From positions 1 to 53,239 of the forward strand of contig JANYJW010000064.1 in NCBI GenBank assembly GCA_025361705.1: DNA of 53,239 bases, written 5' to 3'. This document shows positions 7,059 through 16,336 of the stretch, piece by piece. Origin of the DNA: Gemmatimonas sp. (lineage in GTDB: Bacteria; Gemmatimonadota; Gemmatimonadetes; Gemmatimonadales; Gemmatimonadaceae). Under the pieces are notes generated by a model, which saw only the letters and a list, made by a program, of their open reading frames with translations, did no database searches and was not told the origin of the DNA. Each line of letters begins with the position of its first letter. The stretch's first letter is position 1. The position numbers and the translations under genes were made by a program.

Positions 7059-9053
7059 GTGACCACGACGCCGCTGCTTATCGTCTCCGTGGGCCGCACG
7101 GTGCCGGCCCTTCCCTCGCTGGGCGCCGACGCCGGGCCCGCCGTGCGTCGCGTCGACCAGTTGGCGGCGATTGCCGCCGCGCTGCCGGACGACCAGCCGG
7201 TGGTGGTGCTGCTCGACGCCATGCTGGCTGCCGACGCCGCGGGTGTGGCCGCGCTCGCCGGACGCGCGGCACTGGTCGGCGTCGGCGCGGCCGGCACTGA
7301 GGAACCCGGCGCCGCACTGCCGGCCCATGTGCTCTGCGGGTTCTTTGCCGAGGACGCCGCGCCCGCCGTGGCGCGCACGGTGCTGCAGGGCGCGCTGCGC
7401 CACGCCGCCGCACTGGTGGCGGCGCAGCGTTCGGCCGCCGCCGCGGCGTCGCGTGCCGGCGAGATCACCGAGCTCACCCGCATCGGCGTTGCGCTCTCGA
7501 CCGAACGCGACCTCCCCACCCTGCTGGCGATGATCCTCGAGCAGGCGCGGCGGCTGTCGTCGGCCGACGCCGGCTCGCTGTACCTCGTGGAGCGCGCCGA
7601 CGGCGCCGAGCCGGTGCTGCGGTTCAAGCTCTCGCAGAACCAGACGCTGCCCGAGCTGCCGTTCCGCGAGTTCACGGTGGCGCTCAACGCATCGTCGATT
7701 GCCGGGGCGGCGGCGGTGACGGGCGAGGCCATCACGTTCGACGACGCCTACGCATTGGGGCCCGCCGACCACTTCACGTTCAACCGGTCGTTCGACGAGA
7801 AGCTCGGCTACCGCACCAAGAGCATGGTGACGATCCCCATGCGCACGCATCGCGACGAGATCGTGGGCGTGCTGCAGCTGATCAACCGCAAGCGGACGGC
7901 CACGGCGCGGCTCGCGACGGCGGACGATGTGGCCCGCGAGGTGGTGCCGTTCGACGCGCACGCGGTGGCGTTGGTGAGCGCGCTGGCATCGCAGGCGGCG
8001 GTGGCCATCGAGAACGGGCGGCTGTACGAGGACATCGAGCGGCTGTTCGAGGGGTTCGTGATGGCGTCGGTGACGGCCCTCGAAAGCCGCGACCCGACCA
8101 CGTCGGGGCACTCGTCGCGTGTTGCGACGTTTACCACCGGCCTCGCCGCGGCCATCGACCGCGCCGACGCGGGGCCGTACGGGCATGTGCGCTTCAGCCG
8201 CGAGGAGATGCGCGAACTGCGCTACGCCTCGCTGTTGCATGACTTCGGCAAGGTGGGCGTGCGCGAACAGGTGCTGGTGAAGCAGAAGAAGCTGTACCCG
8301 TCGGACCTCTCGATCATCCGGCACCGCTTCCAGTTCCTGCTGCAGCGCGCGGACCTGCAATACGAGCGCGAGCGCGCGCAGTACCTCTGGGAGCACGGGC
8401 GCACCAACTACGAGGAGGCGGTGCAGCGCCTCGACCGGTCGCGCGCCGACGCGCGCGATCAGCTGGTGCGATTCCTCGACGCCATTGTGCGCGCCAACGA
8501 GCCGACGGTGCTGCCGGAGGGGACCTTCGAAGAGCTGAGCGAGATCAACGAGCGGCTGTTCGTGGATTTCGACGGCACGGAGAAGCCGCTGCTGAGCGAC
8601 GACGAGCTGCGCTACCTGATGATCAACCGCGGCAACCTCGACGCGCGCGAGCGGCGCGAGATCGAGAGCCACGTCACGCACACGTACCGGTTCCTCGAGC
8701 AGATTCCGTGGACGCGCGCACTCAAGGGCATTCCCGGCATTGCCTGGGGGCACCACGAAAAGCTCGACGGCTCGGGCTACCCGCGCGGGGTGCACGCCGT
8801 GGACATCCCCGTGCAGACGCGGATGATGACGATCAGCGACATCTACGACGCGCTGACGGCCACCGACCGGCCCTACAAGCGCGCGGTGAGCGCCGAGCGT
8901 GCCATCGACATCCTGCGCGATGAAGCGACGCACGGCCATGTGGACCCGGCGCTGCTGACGGCGTTCGTCGAAGCCAAGGTATTTGAGAGCGTGCAGCCGG
9001 CAGACGGACGCCGGTCATCCTCGTCGCGCCGAGTGACGCCGGCTGGGGCGTGA
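7059..9053 (+). CDS. GAF-HD-GYP cyclic-di-GMP phosphodiesterase with an inserted helical segment
   Basis: A 664-residue cytosolic protein. Residues 1-125 form an alanine-rich alpha/beta domain like a degenerate receiver; about 145-320 form a GAF sensor; about 340-640 the HD-GYP domain. Metal and catalytic residues are present: H394-D395 in LLHDFGK, and HHEKLDGSGYP at 565-575. HD-GYP enzymes hydrolyse c-di-GMP to pGpG or GMP. The distance between HDFGK and HHE is about 170 residues, where roughly 60-65 is usual. The extra ~105 residues (about 425-530) are charged and helical. GTG start at 7059; no strong ribosome site. A hairpin follows the stop. Confidence 0.9.
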   Translation: MTTTPLLIVSVGRTVPALPSLGADAGPAVRRVDQLAAIAAALPDDQPVVVLLDAMLAADAAGVAALAGRAALVGVGAAGTEEPGAALPAHVLCGFFAEDAAPAVARTVLQGALRHAAALVAAQRSAAAAASRAGEITELTRIGVALSTERDLPTLLAMILEQARRLSSADAGSLYLVERADGAEPVLRFKLSQNQTLPELPFREFTVALNASSIAGAAAVTGEAITFDDAYALGPADHFTFNRSFDEKLGYRTKSMVTIPMRTHRDEIVGVLQLINRKRTATARLATADDVAREVVPFDAHAVALVSALASQAAVAIENGRLYEDIERLFEGFVMASVTALESRDPTTSGHSSRVATFTTGLAAAIDRADAGPYGHVRFSREEMRELRYASLLHDFGKVGVREQVLVKQKKLYPSDLSIIRHRFQFLLQRADLQYERERAQYLWEHGRTNYEEAVQRLDRSRADARDQLVRFLDAIVRANEPTVLPEGTFEELSEINERLFVDFDGTEKPLLSDDELRYLMINRGNLDARERREIESHVTHTYRFLEQIPWTRALKGIPGIAWGHHEKLDGSGYPRGVHAVDIPVQTRMMTISDIYDALTATDRPYKRAVSAERAIDILRDEATHGHVDPALLTAFVEAKVFESVQPADGRRSSSSRRVTPAGA

Positions 9054-9087
9054 CCGCGGGGTGGGGCCAGGGGTGGGGTTGGCGTGC

Positions 9088-9119
9088 AGGGGGCTGGGGC
9101 GTGCGAACCCCTGCCCCCT
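9088..9119 (+). terminator. GC-rich hairpin after the HD-GYP gene
   Basis: Arms AGGGGGCTGGGG (9088-9099) and CCCCTGCCCCCT (9108-9119) pair over 12 bp with a single T-T mismatch and an 8-base loop. No T-run follows. It sits 34 bp after the HD-GYP stop and ahead of the carboxypeptidase start at 9188. Confidence 0.45.
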
Positions 9120-9187
9120 CCCCTGAGCGATTCCCGCGCGCACCGCGTACATCCTGAGTATCCCACCCTCCCCCGATTGAGGACTGC

Positions 9188-12070
9188 ATGTTGCGCATCC
9201 CGCGTCTTCTCCTCGCATCCGCCGCCGTACTGCTGGCCGCGCAAGCAGCCGGCGCCCAGCAGGCCATCGACCAGGAGTACACGAAGAAGATCAAGGAGGC
9301 GCTGCAGGATCCCCGCATCTCCACGGAGTTCGTGGACCACCTGCCGGCGTCCAGCAAGGTGCCAACGCCGCTGAAGTTCCTCGGGCGCATTGTCGGCACG
9401 CCCGGCGAGCTCACGTATGCCAAGGATATCCACCGCTACCTCGAGGCGGTGGCCAAGGCGTCGGGCGGGCGGGCGAAGTTCTGGACCATCGGCAAGACGG
9501 AAGAGGGACGCGACATGGTGCTGCTGGCCATCGCCGACCCGGCGACCATCAGCTCGCTCGACAAGTACAAGGGGATGCTCAAGCAGCTGACCGACTCGCG
9601 GAAGACGAGCGAGGCCGAGGCACAGCAGCTCCTCAAGACGGCAAAGCCCATCTACTGGGTGACGTCGGGCATGCATTCGCCCGAGAACGGCGGGCCCGAG
9701 ATGCTGATGGAGCTCGCGTACCGCCTGGTGGTCGACGACGGCGCGTTCTACCAGAACATCCGCAAGAACGTGATCACGTTCATCACGCCCGTGCTCGAAG
9801 TGGACGGGCGCGAGAAGCAGGTGGACACGTACTACTTCAACAAGAAGCGCGCGGCCGGCGAGGCGCGGCTCCCCCTGATGTACTGGGGCAAGTATGTGCA
9901 GCACGACAACAACCGCGACGGCATGGGGCAGTTCCTCGCGCTCACGCGCAACACCACCAAGACGTTCCTTGAGTGGACGCCGACCATCATGCACGACCTG
10001 CACGAGTCGGTGACGTACCTGTACGCCTCCACCGGCAGCGGCCCGTACAACGAGCAGCTCGACCCGATCGTGGTGAACGAGTGGTGGACGCTGGCGCAGA
10101 ACGAAGTGCTGGAGATGACCAAGCGCGGCGTGCCGGGGGTGTGGACCTACGGGTTCTACGACGGCTGGACGCCGAACTACATGTTCTTCATTGCGCACAG
10201 CCACAACGCGGTGGGCCGGTTCTACGAGGTGCAGAGCTACGGCCCCGACAACTACGTCGTGCGGCCGCCGGCCACGACGACCAGCCGCGAGTGGTTCCGC
10301 CCGAACCCGCCGCTGCAGAGCATCAACTGGGGCCCGCGCAACAACACCAACATCCAGGAATCGGCGTTGCTGCTCTCGTTGTCGCACGTGGCGACGAACC
10401 GGTCGCTGTACCTCGAGAACTACTGGCTCAAGGGCAAGCGGTCGGTGGAGAAGGGCGTGAACGGACCGACCTTCGCGTGGGTGATTCCCGCCAACCAGAC
10501 CAAGAAGGCCGACGCCGCAGACGCGGTGAATGACCTGATGCTGCAGGGCCTCGAGTTCCATCGCGCCACGACGGCGTTCAAGGCCGGCAGCGTGGACGTG
10601 AAGCCGGGCGACTACATCGTTCGCGCCGACCAGCCGTACCGCACGCTGGCCGACATGTACTTTGCGCTGCAGAACTATCCGCCGGCCAACCCGTCGCCTT
10701 ATGACGACACGGGCTGGACGTTCCCGCTGATGCGCGACCTCACCATTTCCCCGGTGAGCGACAAGGCGATTCTCGGCCAGCCGATGACGCCGATCACCGG
10801 CGAGGTCGTGGCCGCGGGCGGCGTCGAGGGCACTGGCAGCACGATCGTCATCGACGCCACCAGCGACAACAACCTGGTGACCTTCCGCTTCAAGAACGCC
10901 AGCGTGAAGATGCAGGCGGCCGAGGACGATTTTGAGGCGGGTGGGCGCAAGTTCACCGCCGGGTCGTTCATCATCGCCAACGCCGATCGCGCCACGATCG
11001 AACCGCAGCTCAAGGCGCTCGGCCTGAGCGGCCACGCGCTGGCCGCCGCACCGACCGTCAAGTCGCATGACCTCGACGTGCCGCGCGTCGGCTACATGCA
11101 CAGCTGGACGCGCACGCAGGACGAGGGATGGGTGCGCGCCGCGCTCGACCACTACGGCGTGCCGTACACCTATTTCGCCGACCAGCTGCTGCGCAGCACG
11201 CCGAACCTGCGCGCCAAGTACGACGTGATCATCTATCCGCACGTCAGCGGCACGCCGCAGTCGATGGTGGCCGGCATGCCGAGCACGGGCACGACGCCCC
11301 TGCCCTACAAGAAGTCGGCGGAGACGCCGAACCTTGGCACCGTGGACTCGAGCGATGACATTCGCGGCGGCATGGGGATCGACGGCCTGATGAACCTGTA
11401 CAAGTTCGTGCAGGAGGGCGGCACGCTCATCACGGAAGGCGCGACGACCGCGCTGTTCCCCGAATACAACCTCACACCGGGCGTGACGGTTGAGGCGCCG
11501 GCCGACCTGTTCGTGCGCGGCTCGATCATCCGCGGCATCATCGCCGACAAGAAGAGTCCGATCGCGTACGGCTACCCGGGTACTCAGGTGCCGGTCTACT
11601 TCAACAGCGCTCCGGTGCTGAACGCCGGCGGCGTCACGGGCGGCATGGGTGGAGGCTTCGGCCGCGGCTCGGCGCTCAGCCAGAACGTGAATCCGATGGC
11701 AGCGCCGCTCAAGCTGTCGCCGTGGGATCAGTCCGCGGTGATTGCGGCTCCCCCCGCGGGTGATGCGGCCGGCCGTGGTGGTCGCGGTGCGGGTGGTGGT
11801 GGTGGCTTTGGCGGCGGTGCGGCTGCAGGCGAGCGGCCGCGCGTGATTCTCGCGTTCCCGGCGAACGAGGCCGACATGCTCCTCTCGGGCACCCTGGTGA
11901 ACGGCCAGTCGCTGAGCGGGCGCGCGCAGCTCGTGGATTCCCCCATCGGCAAGGGACATGTGGTGATGTTCGCCATCCGCCCCTTCTGGCGCTGGCAGAC
12001 GCAGGGCACCTACTCGTTCGGGTTCAACACCATCATGAACTGGAACGACCTGGACGCGGGGAAGCGCTAG
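9188..12070 (+). CDS. Secreted M14-family zinc carboxypeptidase
   Basis: A 960-residue exported metallopeptidase. Signal peptide at 1-23 (LLLASAAVLLAAQAAGAQ). The M14 domain spans about 70-400: zinc ligands H163 and E166 in GMHSPENGG, a substrate-binding arginine in NNRDG (R243) and the third zinc ligand H272 in HDLHESVTY. The HxxE...H set is complete, so an active enzyme removing C-terminal residues from peptides is likely. The long C-terminal part is not recognised; it holds a glycine-rich stretch (about residues 855-880). ATG start with GAGG upstream. A strong terminator hairpin follows. Confidence 0.92.
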   Translation: MLRIPRLLLASAAVLLAAQAAGAQQAIDQEYTKKIKEALQDPRISTEFVDHLPASSKVPTPLKFLGRIVGTPGELTYAKDIHRYLEAVAKASGGRAKFWTIGKTEEGRDMVLLAIADPATISSLDKYKGMLKQLTDSRKTSEAEAQQLLKTAKPIYWVTSGMHSPENGGPEMLMELAYRLVVDDGAFYQNIRKNVITFITPVLEVDGREKQVDTYYFNKKRAAGEARLPLMYWGKYVQHDNNRDGMGQFLALTRNTTKTFLEWTPTIMHDLHESVTYLYASTGSGPYNEQLDPIVVNEWWTLAQNEVLEMTKRGVPGVWTYGFYDGWTPNYMFFIAHSHNAVGRFYEVQSYGPDNYVVRPPATTTSREWFRPNPPLQSINWGPRNNTNIQESALLLSLSHVATNRSLYLENYWLKGKRSVEKGVNGPTFAWVIPANQTKKADAADAVNDLMLQGLEFHRATTAFKAGSVDVKPGDYIVRADQPYRTLADMYFALQNYPPANPSPYDDTGWTFPLMRDLTISPVSDKAILGQPMTPITGEVVAAGGVEGTGSTIVIDATSDNNLVTFRFKNASVKMQAAEDDFEAGGRKFTAGSFIIANADRATIEPQLKALGLSGHALAAAPTVKSHDLDVPRVGYMHSWTRTQDEGWVRAALDHYGVPYTYFADQLLRSTPNLRAKYDVIIYPHVSGTPQSMVAGMPSTGTTPLPYKKSAETPNLGTVDSSDDIRGGMGIDGLMNLYKFVQEGGTLITEGATTALFPEYNLTPGVTVEAPADLFVRGSIIRGIIADKKSPIAYGYPGTQVPVYFNSAPVLNAGGVTGGMGGGFGRGSALSQNVNPMAAPLKLSPWDQSAVIAAPPAGDAAGRGGRGAGGGGGFGGGAAAGERPRVILAFPANEADMLLSGTLVNGQSLSGRAQLVDSPIGKGHVVMFAIRPFWRWQTQGTYSFGFNTIMNWNDLDAGKR

Positions 12071-12094
12071 AGCCGCCTGGGAGCTGATTTCGAC

Positions 12095-12216
12095 ACGAGG
12101 GACGAGGGACGAGAGCTGGGAGATGGCGCGCTGACCTTGGTGGTCGGCGCGCCATCTTCTCGTGTCCGCCTGTCGTCGTCCGTCATGCGTCGCTCGTCGC
12201 TCGTCGTCCGTGGTGC
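12095..12216. repeat. Heptad-periodic tract around a terminator
   Basis: Three 7-bp units ACGAGGG, ACGAGGG, ACGAGAG (12095-12115) lie to the left of the hairpin. To the right runs a degenerate 7-bp series (12161-12216) including GTCGTCC, GTCATGC, GTCGCTC, GTCGCTC, GTCGTCC, GTGGTGC. The left units and the right series are partly complementary. The phase is set by eye but the period of 7 is clear. Confidence 0.8.
12121..12157. terminator. Strong hairpin terminator after the M14 gene
   Basis: Arms AGATGGCGCGCTGACC (12121-12136) and GGTCGGCGCGCCATCT (12142-12157) pair over 16 bp with one G-U wobble and the 5-base loop TTGGT, followed by TCTCGT. It is the longest near-perfect stem I saw in the window, 51 bp after the carboxypeptidase stop. 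Confidence 0.75.
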
Positions 12217-12291
12217 CGGGCGGGACCGAGCGCTAACTTGTCGGCGATCGCAGGTCAGGCAGTCCGCCAGGTCCCCTCCATCCGACGACGA

Positions 12292-13935
12292 ATGCGAAGG
12301 ACGATCCTCGCCCTCACCTTCAGCGCGTGGCCTCTGGTGGCCGCCGCCCAGAAACCTCGGCCAGTCATCTCGGTGGCCGAGGCCATCAAGACGCTCGACA
12401 CGGGCGACACGGTGACCGTTGCCGGCCGTGCGACCACGGGCACCGGCCAGTTGCAGTCCACGGTGTTCGACGTGGCCCTCGAGGACGCCACAGGGGGCAT
12501 CCGCATCTTCTCGCGTATTCTCGACGTCAACGTCGATGTGGGCGACAGCGTGATCGCCACCGGCGTGGTGAAGACGTATCGCGGCAACCTCGAGATCATC
12601 GGTTCGACGATGACGGTGGTGCCGACGCCGCGCGTGAAGTTGGATCCCGCCCCCGTCGCGGTCGATCAGAAGCTGCTGCCGACGTTCGCGGGGCGCCTGG
12701 TGCGCGTCCGGGGACGGGTTGCCGGGTTCGGCAAGAGCGAAGGCGGCCAGTACCTGCGCCTGCGCGACCTCAACCCCGAGGAAGCGGGCACGCTCACCAT
12801 CTGGGTGCCGTCGAACCACGGCGAACCCATCGACCTGTCGCGCGTCCAGTATGAGGACAGCGTCACGGTGTCGGGCGTGATCGCGTCCTACCGCGACAAC
12901 GCCGACGATCCACTGGTCTGGCAGATCATCCCGCGCACGCGAGACGACATCAGCGTGCCCCAAGGACGCAAGGAGACGCCGGTCGAGTGGTTGTACGCCG
13001 CCCTCGCACTGTCACTGCTCGCGGCCGCCTGGCTGTACTCGGGGCGGTACCGGGCCTACACGCAACTGCGCGCCCTGCGCGAAACCGAGGCGCGCTATCA
13101 CCAGCTGCTGGCGCTGTCTCCCGACGCGGTGATCGTGCACGCGGATGGCCAGGTGCGATTTGCCAACCTGGCAGCGGCACGCTTGCTCGGCATGGAGACC
13201 GAGGAGTTGCTGCGCGGACGCACCATGTACGACTTCGTGCCGCCGGAGCTGCGCGCGCTGCTCGACTCGCCGCCGGCAACGCCCGTGGACGAACGGGCGC
13301 AGCGCCAACGGGGCCAGCTGCGCAGCACCACCGGTCGCTTGGTGGACGTGGAACTGACGGCCGGACCGTGCCTGTACTTCGACAAGCCCGCCGTGGTGGT
13401 CCTCGCGCGCGACATCGCGCAGCAACTGCGCTATGAACGCGACCTGCACGCGCTCGCACTGGTCGACGAGCTCACGGGCCTCGCCAACCGGCGCGGCTTC
13501 GCCTTCTTCGCCGAGGCGGAGGTGGCACGCGCGCGCCGCGAGAAGCACAATCCGGTGGTGGTCTTCTCCGACATCGACGGCCTCAAGGCCATCAACGACC
13601 AGCATGGACACGCCGCCGGCGACCTCGCCATCCGCGTGGTGGCGCAGGCGTTCAAGAGCATCCTGCGCGAGTCGGACATCGTGGCGCGCTGGGGGGGCGA
13701 CGAATTCGTGGCGCTCATCGGCGAAGGCGGCGAAGCGGTGGCCACCCAGCTGAGTTCGCGGCTCACCGGCGCCATCTCGGCGCTGCGTCCACCCGGACTC
13801 AACTTCATCATCAAGGCGAGCCTCGGCGTCAGCTCGCTGGACGCGTCGCTGCCGCTCAATGAAGCGATGGAGCGCGCCGACGCCGCACTGTACACCATCA
13901 AGGCGGAGCGCGAGCCGGGCGACGCACGGCGCTAG
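12292..13935 (+). CDS. Diguanylate cyclase with apparent tandem periplasmic OB-folds, TM and PAS
   Basis: A 547-residue membrane protein. Residues 1-20 are a signal peptide (ILALTFSAWPLVAAAQ). About 35-112 and 130-215 look like two OB-fold domains (VTVAGRATT...FDVALEDATGGIRIF; VRVRGRVAG...YLRLRDL). A single TM segment is at about 232-250, a PAS domain at about 265-375 (ALSPDAVIVHADGQVRFAN) and GGDEF at about 385-545. The active-site GGDEF (468-472) is intact and an RxxD inhibitory site, RESD (459-462), lies five residues before it. It should make c-di-GMP from two GTP with product feedback. The ATG at 12292 is preferred over a TTG at 12238 because it starts the signal peptide. Confidence 0.87.
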   Translation: MRRTILALTFSAWPLVAAAQKPRPVISVAEAIKTLDTGDTVTVAGRATTGTGQLQSTVFDVALEDATGGIRIFSRILDVNVDVGDSVIATGVVKTYRGNLEIIGSTMTVVPTPRVKLDPAPVAVDQKLLPTFAGRLVRVRGRVAGFGKSEGGQYLRLRDLNPEEAGTLTIWVPSNHGEPIDLSRVQYEDSVTVSGVIASYRDNADDPLVWQIIPRTRDDISVPQGRKETPVEWLYAALALSLLAAAWLYSGRYRAYTQLRALRETEARYHQLLALSPDAVIVHADGQVRFANLAAARLLGMETEELLRGRTMYDFVPPELRALLDSPPATPVDERAQRQRGQLRSTTGRLVDVELTAGPCLYFDKPAVVVLARDIAQQLRYERDLHALALVDELTGLANRRGFAFFAEAEVARARREKHNPVVVFSDIDGLKAINDQHGHAAGDLAIRVVAQAFKSILRESDIVARWGGDEFVALIGEGGEAVATQLSSRLTGAISALRPPGLNFIIKASLGVSSLDASLPLNEAMERADAALYTIKAEREPGDARR

Positions 13936-13982
13936 GCGGGAATCTCGCGGGACGCTGTCGCACTGCAGACACGGGAGCCACC

Positions 13983-15392
13983 ATGATGAGACGCCGCGAC
14001 TTTGTCCGCGCGAGCGCGCAGGCTGCGCTTCTATCGCTCGCCGCGCAACGGCTGGGTGCCACGCCGCACGCCGGCCTCGCCGGCGCTCCGGGCATGATGC
14101 TCCACGAGGCCGACCGGATGCAGTGGTGGCGAGAGGCCCGGTTCGGGATGTTCGTGCATTTCGGCATGTACGCGATGCTCGCCGGCGAGTGGAACGGACG
14201 CACCGACTACGGCGAGTGGATTCGCAACAACGCCAAGATCCCGCTCGAGCAGTACGACACGCTGCTCGACCGCTTCAATCCCGAGGCTTTTGACGCCGAC
14301 CGGCTGGCCGCGCTCGCGGCGGCGGCGGGGATGAAGTACCTGGTGATCACCACCAAGCACCACGACGGCTTTGGGCTCTGGCCGTCAAAGGCCGGCCGCT
14401 TCCACGTGGCGCACACTCCGTATGGCAAGGACATCATGCGCGCCGTGGCCGACGCGTGCCGTCGCCACGGCGTGGTGCCGTGCTGGTACCACTCCATCAT
14501 GGACTGGCACCATCCCGATTATCTGCCACGTCGCGAGTGGGAACTGGCGGCCCGACCGGTCGGCGACGCCTCGATGGACCGGTACGTGCGGTACCTCGAG
14601 GCGCAGGTGGAGGAACTGCTCACCACCTATGGCGACATTGGCGTGATGTGGTTCGACGGCGAGTGGGAGAGCACATGGAATTTTGAGCGGGGCCAGGCGC
14701 TTGCCGCCCACGTCCACCAGTGCAGTGCCCGCACGCTCATCAACAGCCGGGTGGCGTCGCAGCCTGCCAACGGCCTGGAGGCGACGCTCTCTCGTCCCGG
14801 ACTGGGCGACTTCGGGACGCCGGAACAGAAGATTCCCGATCGCGGACTGGCCGGCGTGGACTGGGAGTCGTGCATCACGATGAACGACAACTGGGGCTTC
14901 AACCGCGCCGACCACAATTGGAAGTCGCTGCCGAAGCTGGTGGGGATGCTCACCGAGACCGCGTCGAAAGGCGGCAACCTGCTGCTCAACGTGGGCCCGC
15001 GGGGCGACGGCAGTCTGCCACCGGAGAGCGTGGAACGGCTCGAGGGACTCGCACGATGGATGACGGTGCACGGCGAGGCGATCCACGGCACGCAGGCGTC
15101 GCCGTTTGACGGCCTGCCCTTCCGCGTGACACGAGCGGCGCGGCGGCTCAACTGCTTCCTCCCCGAGTGGCCGGCGCAGCGCGAGCTGCTGCTGCCCGGA
15201 CTGCACACGACGCCCACGCGCGCCCGCATGCTCGGCGCGTCACCGCGCGAGCGCCTGGGCGCGCGCCTGGTGGACAACGGTGTCGTCGTCACGCTCGCCG
15301 AGCGGCCGAGCGACGCAACCTGTTCGGTGTTGACGCTTGAATTTGCCAGCGAACCGTCGGTGACGGTGGGCGAGGCGGGCTCAGCGCGCTAG
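13983..15392 (+). CDS. GH29 alpha-L-fucosidase, Tat-type exported
   Basis: A 469-residue retaining glycosidase that releases terminal alpha-L-fucose. The N-terminus has a twin-arginine-like signal (MRRRDF followed by a hydrophobic stretch to about residue 26). The GH29 catalytic barrel shows WWREARFGMFVHFG, TKHHDGF (125-131) and the nucleophile Asp225 in VMWFDGEWE. A later GNLLLNVGPRGDG completes the family pattern. The acid/base residue is poorly conserved in GH29 and is not assigned. Start at the first of two adjacent ATG codons, with GGGAG upstream. The stop shares a palindromic CTAG with the stop of the converging TspO-like gene. Confidence 0.93.
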   Translation: MMRRRDFVRASAQAALLSLAAQRLGATPHAGLAGAPGMMLHEADRMQWWREARFGMFVHFGMYAMLAGEWNGRTDYGEWIRNNAKIPLEQYDTLLDRFNPEAFDADRLAALAAAAGMKYLVITTKHHDGFGLWPSKAGRFHVAHTPYGKDIMRAVADACRRHGVVPCWYHSIMDWHHPDYLPRREWELAARPVGDASMDRYVRYLEAQVEELLTTYGDIGVMWFDGEWESTWNFERGQALAAHVHQCSARTLINSRVASQPANGLEATLSRPGLGDFGTPEQKIPDRGLAGVDWESCITMNDNWGFNRADHNWKSLPKLVGMLTETASKGGNLLLNVGPRGDGSLPPESVERLEGLARWMTVHGEAIHGTQASPFDGLPFRVTRAARRLNCFLPEWPAQRELLLPGLHTTPTRARMLGASPRERLGARLVDNGVVVTLAERPSDATCSVLTLEFASEPSVTVGEAGSAR

Positions 15393-16180
15393 GCGCGCTT
15401 CTGGCCGATGCGCCAGCTGAATGCCGCCGTGGCGAGCATCAGCGACACGATCGCCGCCGTCCACGCTGCATTGACCACCAGCGAGGGCTCCGGCAACGCG
15501 TGGGGCCCACTCTGGCGATTGGCGATGCCCACAAATGCCCACGCGAGCACCAGTGGGAACGCCACGTCGTGGCGTCGCCGCACGACGGCAGCGCCCAGCA
15601 CTGTCGCCGCGCCGAGCATGACCGCCGTCCAGAGCTGCGGCGCGACGCCCCACGCGCTCCACCCGTTGATCCACAGCACGTCGCTGACATTGGCGATGGT
15701 CGCCACCGAAATCCACCCCAAGTACAGCCCAAACGGGACATCGACGCACCACCGCTCGACCAGAGAGACACGCCGACGCCCCACGTCGAGCCGCCGGTAC
15801 GACACGATCAGCGTCGCCAACAGGAGCAGCATCACGACGAGACTCAGCGTGAACCGGTTGTAGTGCCAGCAGACCAGCCACAGGGAGTTGAAGACGCCGC
15901 TGAGCGCAAACCAGTATCCCATCGCGGCAAAGCGCGACTTGGCGCGATGCGCCGGCATCAGCTGGAAGGCGCAGAAGGCCAGCCAGCCGACGTAAATGAC
16001 GCCCCAGATGGCGAAGACGTAGCCCGACGGCACGAAGTAGACCTTGAAGCGGTCCGACACCTGCCCGGTGTTCTGCCCATTGAACGGGACGATGTTGGCC
16101 AGCGCGTTGACGGTAATCGTGCCAAGCACGGAGGCGAGGTTCACCCAGGCGCGGCGAGCGGGGGCGGCGTTGAAGGCCAT
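15389..16180 (-). CDS. TspO/MBR-related tryptophan-rich membrane protein
   Basis: A 263-residue integral membrane protein with about seven hydrophobic segments. It shows the signature of the tryptophan-rich sensory/TspO-related family: PSGYVFAIWGVIYVGW near residues 48-63, then FNSLWLVCWHY and WISVATIANVSD. It is longer than classic TspO (about 160 residues, five helices), so it belongs to the extended branch with no assigned ligand; porphyrin or steroid binding is not claimed. The start is ATG 16178-16180; a longer open frame to 16264 has no support. Divergent from the cytochrome c gene, and overlapping stop-to-stop with the fucosidase. Confidence 0.75.
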   Translation of the reverse strand: MAFNAAPARRAWVNLASVLGTITVNALANIVPFNGQNTGQVSDRFKVYFVPSGYVFAIWGVIYVGWLAFCAFQLMPAHRAKSRFAAMGYWFALSGVFNSLWLVCWHYNRFTLSLVVMLLLLATLIVSYRRLDVGRRRVSLVERWCVDVPFGLYLGWISVATIANVSDVLWINGWSAWGVAPQLWTAVMLGAATVLGAAVVRRRHDVAFPLVLAWAFVGIANRQSGPHALPEPSLVVNAAWTAAIVSLMLATAAFSWRIGQKRA

Positions 16181-16336
16181 GTCAGAGGGTGCGGGGGTCT
16201 GTTGAACGAACGCCGCAAGGAACCGAAACGTTGCCTGTGCCTCGCGGCGGTGCGACGCCGACATTATCGTATGCCCTCGGCACCCCGCTCCCGCGGGCGG
16301 ATCGCCGGACCACTTCCCTCACCCGCGAGCCCCCCC

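Noticed and set aside
6231..8939. A 902-codon open frame on the minus strand
   Set aside because: It is antisense to the CsgG-like and HD-GYP genes, whose domains are clear. Its product is rich in R, H, A and V with no motif, as expected from the complement of GC-rich codons.
8873..11959. A 1028-codon open frame on the minus strand
   Set aside because: Shadow of the M14 carboxypeptidase gene on the other strand; no recognisable motif.
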